A DNA stretch of 64,000 bases from Alphaproteobacteria bacterium (lineage in GTDB: Bacteria; Pseudomonadota; Alphaproteobacteria; Caulobacterales; Caulobacteraceae). The DNA lies in contig JAHJOK010000016.1 of the NCBI GenBank assembly GCA_018820205.1, positions 78,398 to 142,397 on the forward strand, read 5' to 3'. The notes under the pieces were generated by a model, which was not told where the DNA came from, did no database searches, and saw only the letters and a list, made by a program, of their open reading frames with translations. The translations under genes were made by a program, and so were the position numbers. Every line of letters begins with the position of its first letter. Position 1 is the first letter of the stretch. Positions 62,498 through 64,000 of this stretch are shown one piece after another.

Positions 62498-62623
62498 ATG
62501 AAGGTCCGTAGCTCGCTCAAGTCGCTCAAGACCCGCCACCGCGACTGCAAGGTCGTGCGCCGCAAGGGCGTCGTCTTCGTGATCAACAAGACCGACCCGC
62601 GCTTCAAGGCGAAACAGGGCTGA
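62498..62623 (+). CDS. rpmJ: 50S ribosomal protein L36, zinc-free (YkgO-like) form
   Basis: A 41-residue basic protein: [20 protein letters not shown]...[13 protein letters not shown]. It is the alphaproteobacterial long L36, with K-V-R-x-S-L-K-S-L-K and the terminal F-K-A-x-Q-G. Only one Cys remains, so the C-x2-C zinc site of the classic form is absent and folding should not need zinc. CAGGA lies ten bases upstream of the ATG. It is monocistronic, with a terminator at 62683-62711. Confidence 0.95.
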   Translation: MKVRSSLKSLKTRHRDCKVVRRKGVVFVINKTDPRFKAKQG

Positions 62624-62638
62624 TACCCTGGCGCTGAC

Positions 62639-62659
62639 GCGCGCGACGCGGTCGCGCGC
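62639..62659. other. GC-rich hairpin downstream of rpmJ
   Basis: GCGCGCGAC-GCG-GTCGCGCGC is a perfect nine-pair stem with a three-base loop, starting 16 bases after the L36 stop. It precedes the terminator and may stabilise the 3' end of the short message. Confidence 0.5.
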
Positions 62660-62785
62660 TGCTTGAGCGCAGAGATACCCACAGGTCGCGGGCTTTGTCC
62701 GCGACCTTTTTCGTGCCTGTGGTTGAGCGTTTGCCACCCGCATGGTTAGCGTCCCAACCCACACTCAGAACGCGCTCAAGCAGCG
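62657..62785 (+). other. Structured intergenic segment closed by a 14-bp inverted repeat
   Basis: CGCTGCTTGAGCGC (62657-62670) and its exact reverse complement (62772-62785) enclose about 100 bases. These include the L36 terminator hairpin and an outer CCACAG/CTGTGG pairing. The layout resembles a compact RNA but matches no RNA family I recognise. It may be a 3' UTR, a small RNA, or chance. Confidence 0.35.
62683..62711 (+). terminator. Intrinsic terminator of rpmJ
   Basis: AGGTCGCGG-GCTTTGT-CCGCGACCT forms a nine-pair stem followed directly by TTTTTCG. It lies 60 bases after the L36 stop and separates it from gapR. Confidence 0.88.
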
Positions 62786-62824
62786 AGACGCCGCGCGTCG
62801 AGCGATAGCGCCCTAGGAAGCAAA

Positions 62825-63100
62825 ATGCCTGACGACGCCACCTTCGACGCCTCGCCTGACGTCCTGAACGCCTCGGCCCAGGGGCGTCTGCGGACCATCA
62901 TCGAGCGGATCGAGCGTCTGGAGGAGGACAAGGCCGCCATCATGGCCGACCAGAAGGAGGTCTTCGCCGAGGCCAAGGGCGAAGGCTATGACGTCAAGAT
63001 CCTGAGGAAGGTCATCCGCATCCGCAAGCAGGACAAGGCCAAGCGCCAGGAAGAAGACGCGATCCTGGACCTGTATCTGTCGGCGCTGGGCGAAATCTGA
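62825..63100 (+). CDS. gapR: Nucleoid-associated protein GapR (DUF2312)
   Basis: A 91-residue protein: VLNASAQGRLRTIIERIERLEEDKAAIM, EVFAEAKGEGYDVKILRKVIRIRKQDKAKRQEEDAILDLYLSALGEI. This is DUF2312, whose Caulobacter member GapR encircles overtwisted DNA ahead of replication forks and is essential for normal chromosome replication. The basic R-I-R-K-Q-D-x-A-K-R-Q-E-E-D segment is the most conserved part. A GGAAG-containing sequence precedes the ATG. It is followed 13 bases later by a small hypothetical gene. Confidence 0.95.
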   Translation: MPDDATFDASPDVLNASAQGRLRTIIERIERLEEDKAAIMADQKEVFAEAKGEGYDVKILRKVIRIRKQDKAKRQEEDAILDLYLSALGEI

Positions 63101-63113
63101 CACAGTTCGGCGG

Positions 63114-63440
63114 GTGAAGCGGAAACCTCCACCCAGCCCCTTTGAAGCCCAGCGCGAGGCCGCCAAACGCGCCGCGCTGAACGCCCTGAAACGCGCCCGC
63201 CGCTCGGCAGAGAAGGCGGGCGTTTCGCTGTCCGAATGGGAGGGCGAGTTCCTTGATTCTGTGGGTGAGCGGGTGAAGACCTATGGCCGCGCCTTCGGCG
63301 ACCCGGAAAAGGGCGCGCCCGGCCAGGCCCTGTCATCGATGCAGGGCCGCAAGCTGAAAGAGATTACCAAGAAGGCCAACGGCGAGGAGCCGAAGCCCCG
63401 CTGGGGGCGGCGCAAACCGCCCCCGGCTTCGGATCCCTAG
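63114..63440 (+). CDS. Small basic hypothetical protein
   Basis: A 108-residue Lys/Arg-rich protein from GTG 63114 (MKRKPPPSPFEAQREAAKRAALNALKRARRSAEKAG...) with a central acidic helix (LSEWEGEFLDSVGERVKTYG) and a basic Pro-rich tail. I do not recognise a named family. Proximity to gapR on the same strand suggests co-transcription and perhaps a DNA- or RNA-related role, which is only inference. Its stop shares CTAG with the convergent receptor gene. Confidence 0.65.
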   Translation: MKRKPPPSPFEAQREAAKRAALNALKRARRSAEKAGVSLSEWEGEFLDSVGERVKTYGRAFGDPEKGAPGQALSSMQGRKLKEITKKANGEEPKPRWGRRKPPPASDP

Positions 63441-64000
63441 AACAGGATCTTGCGCAGGCTGATCCGCACAACCCGGCCTTGGGGGTCCAGGAAGTCGGGC
63501 TGATAGTTCAGCGGCACGTCGCCGGCCGAGGAGGTCACCTCGGTGCGGGTGTCGAACAGGTTCTCGACGCCGAAATTGATGCGGGCGCCCTTCAGGATCG
63601 GGAACCGCTCGACCCAGGTCGTGCGCGAGGACAGGTCGGCGAAGACGTTCAGATTGACCGTGGTCTGGTCGCTGAAAGTCAGGTCGGAACCGCCGGTCCC
63701 GCCGTCGACGCGGGTCGCCTCGGTCCAGTTGGCGTTCAGGAAGGCGCCGACGCCGCTGCGGAAGACCCCGGCCTGGACCTGGACCTCGTTGCGCGACGTG
63801 CCGCCGCGCGCGCCGGTGGCGTCGCCGTCCAGCAGGTCGAGTTCGGGCAGGCTGTCGCGGATGGTCACCGTGTCGGTGAACCGGACCGTATGATAGATCG
63901 ACAGGTTCAACCGGCCCTGTCCCGGCTGCATGCCGCCTCGGCCTCCACGACCGCCGCCTCCGCCGCCGAAGCGCACGGCGCCGCCCGGAGGCGGGCCGCC
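63437..64000 (-). CDS. TonB-dependent receptor, C-terminal part (cut by window edge)
   Basis: At least 187 C-terminal residues of a larger protein that continues beyond the right edge. A Gly-rich loop (FGGGGGGRGGRGG) precedes barrel strands (GRLNLSIYHTVRFTDTVTIRD, VGAFLNANWTEATRV, TVNLNVFADLSSRTTWVERF, INFGVENLFDTRTEV), ending VVRISLRKILF with terminal Phe. The order of strands and the N-L-F-D-T-R segment are typical of TonB-dependent receptors of Caulobacterales and Sphingomonadales. Its substrate cannot be judged. Confidence 0.85.
   Translation of the reverse strand, partial: GGPPPGGAVRFGGGGGGRGGRGGMQPGQGRLNLSIYHTVRFTDTVTIRDSLPELDLLDGDATGARGGTSRNEVQVQAGVFRSGVGAFLNANWTEATRVDGGTGGSDLTFSDQTTVNLNVFADLSSRTTWVERFPILKGARINFGVENLFDTRTEVTSSAGDVPLNYQPDFLDPQGRVVRISLRKILF

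Noticed and set aside
62657..62785. Assignment of the structured segment to 6S RNA, SRP RNA or RNase P RNA
   Set aside because: None of the conserved sequence motifs of those RNAs is visible and the size is too small for RNase P, so I leave it unnamed.

Overview
The window looks like the chromosome of a high-GC (roughly two thirds G+C by eye) alphaproteobacterium of the order Caulobacterales, most likely Brevundimonas or a close relative. The evidence is a GapR-type nucleoid protein, large TonB-dependent receptors with Caulobacter-style plug motifs, a Caulobacter-like maltose locus, a TorF-family outer-membrane protein beside amtB, and the dgt/SPOR/nagZ/scpA/scpB gene order. I saw no rRNA, tRNA, CRISPR array, prophage or insertion sequence. 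Dispersed palindromic repeats occur in several gaps.

Layout. (1) 1-4718: an envelope-stress island made of an ATP-grasp YjfC-type ligase (cut by the window edge), a PspA-family protein, DUF2170, a K+ channel, DUF2491, DUF350 and a DUF1190 lipoprotein, in two divergent units around a near-perfect palindrome. (2) 4740-21402: a maltose/maltodextrin locus. It has a TonB-dependent receptor, two GH13 enzymes, a GH97 and a GH15 enzyme, two sugar permeases, an esterase and a LacI repressor, with candidate operators in its two divergent gaps. (3) 21492-23731: TorF-like protein and ammonium transporter AmtB. (4) 23925-33589 (minus strand): a complete branched-chain amino-acid operon ilvD-ilvC-ilvG-ilvM-leuA-leuC-leuD-leuB. 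It is preceded by a leader peptide rich in Leu/Ile/Val codons, an antiterminator and an intrinsic terminator, which together form a ribosome-mediated attenuator. LeuA lacks the usual C-terminal regulatory domain and the small acetolactate synthase subunit is the short IlvM type, so the operon may depend more on attenuation than on end-product inhibition. (5) 34076-44961: polysaccharide genes (sugar transferase, GT4, galE, GH3, phosphoesterase, acyltransferase, WecG-type GT, ugd, UDP-glucuronate epimerase). (6) 45053-59014: mixed housekeeping genes (TMEM43-like, cytochrome c, PafA-like phosphatase, pyruvate kinase, adenine methylase, rnhB, tag, ferritin-like, ygfZ, GT9, dihydroorotase-like, erpA, dgt). 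(7) 59104-63440: cell-wall and chromosome genes (SPOR, nagZ, scpA, scpB, L36, gapR). (8) The right edge cuts the 3' part of a second TonB-dependent receptor.

The most notable observations are the ilv attenuator (33379-33589), the PspA/ATP-grasp/K+-channel island with a palindrome over the DUF2170 start, the pair of equally long inverted-repeat elements flanking leuC, and palindromic repeats that supply ribosome-binding sequence to several genes.
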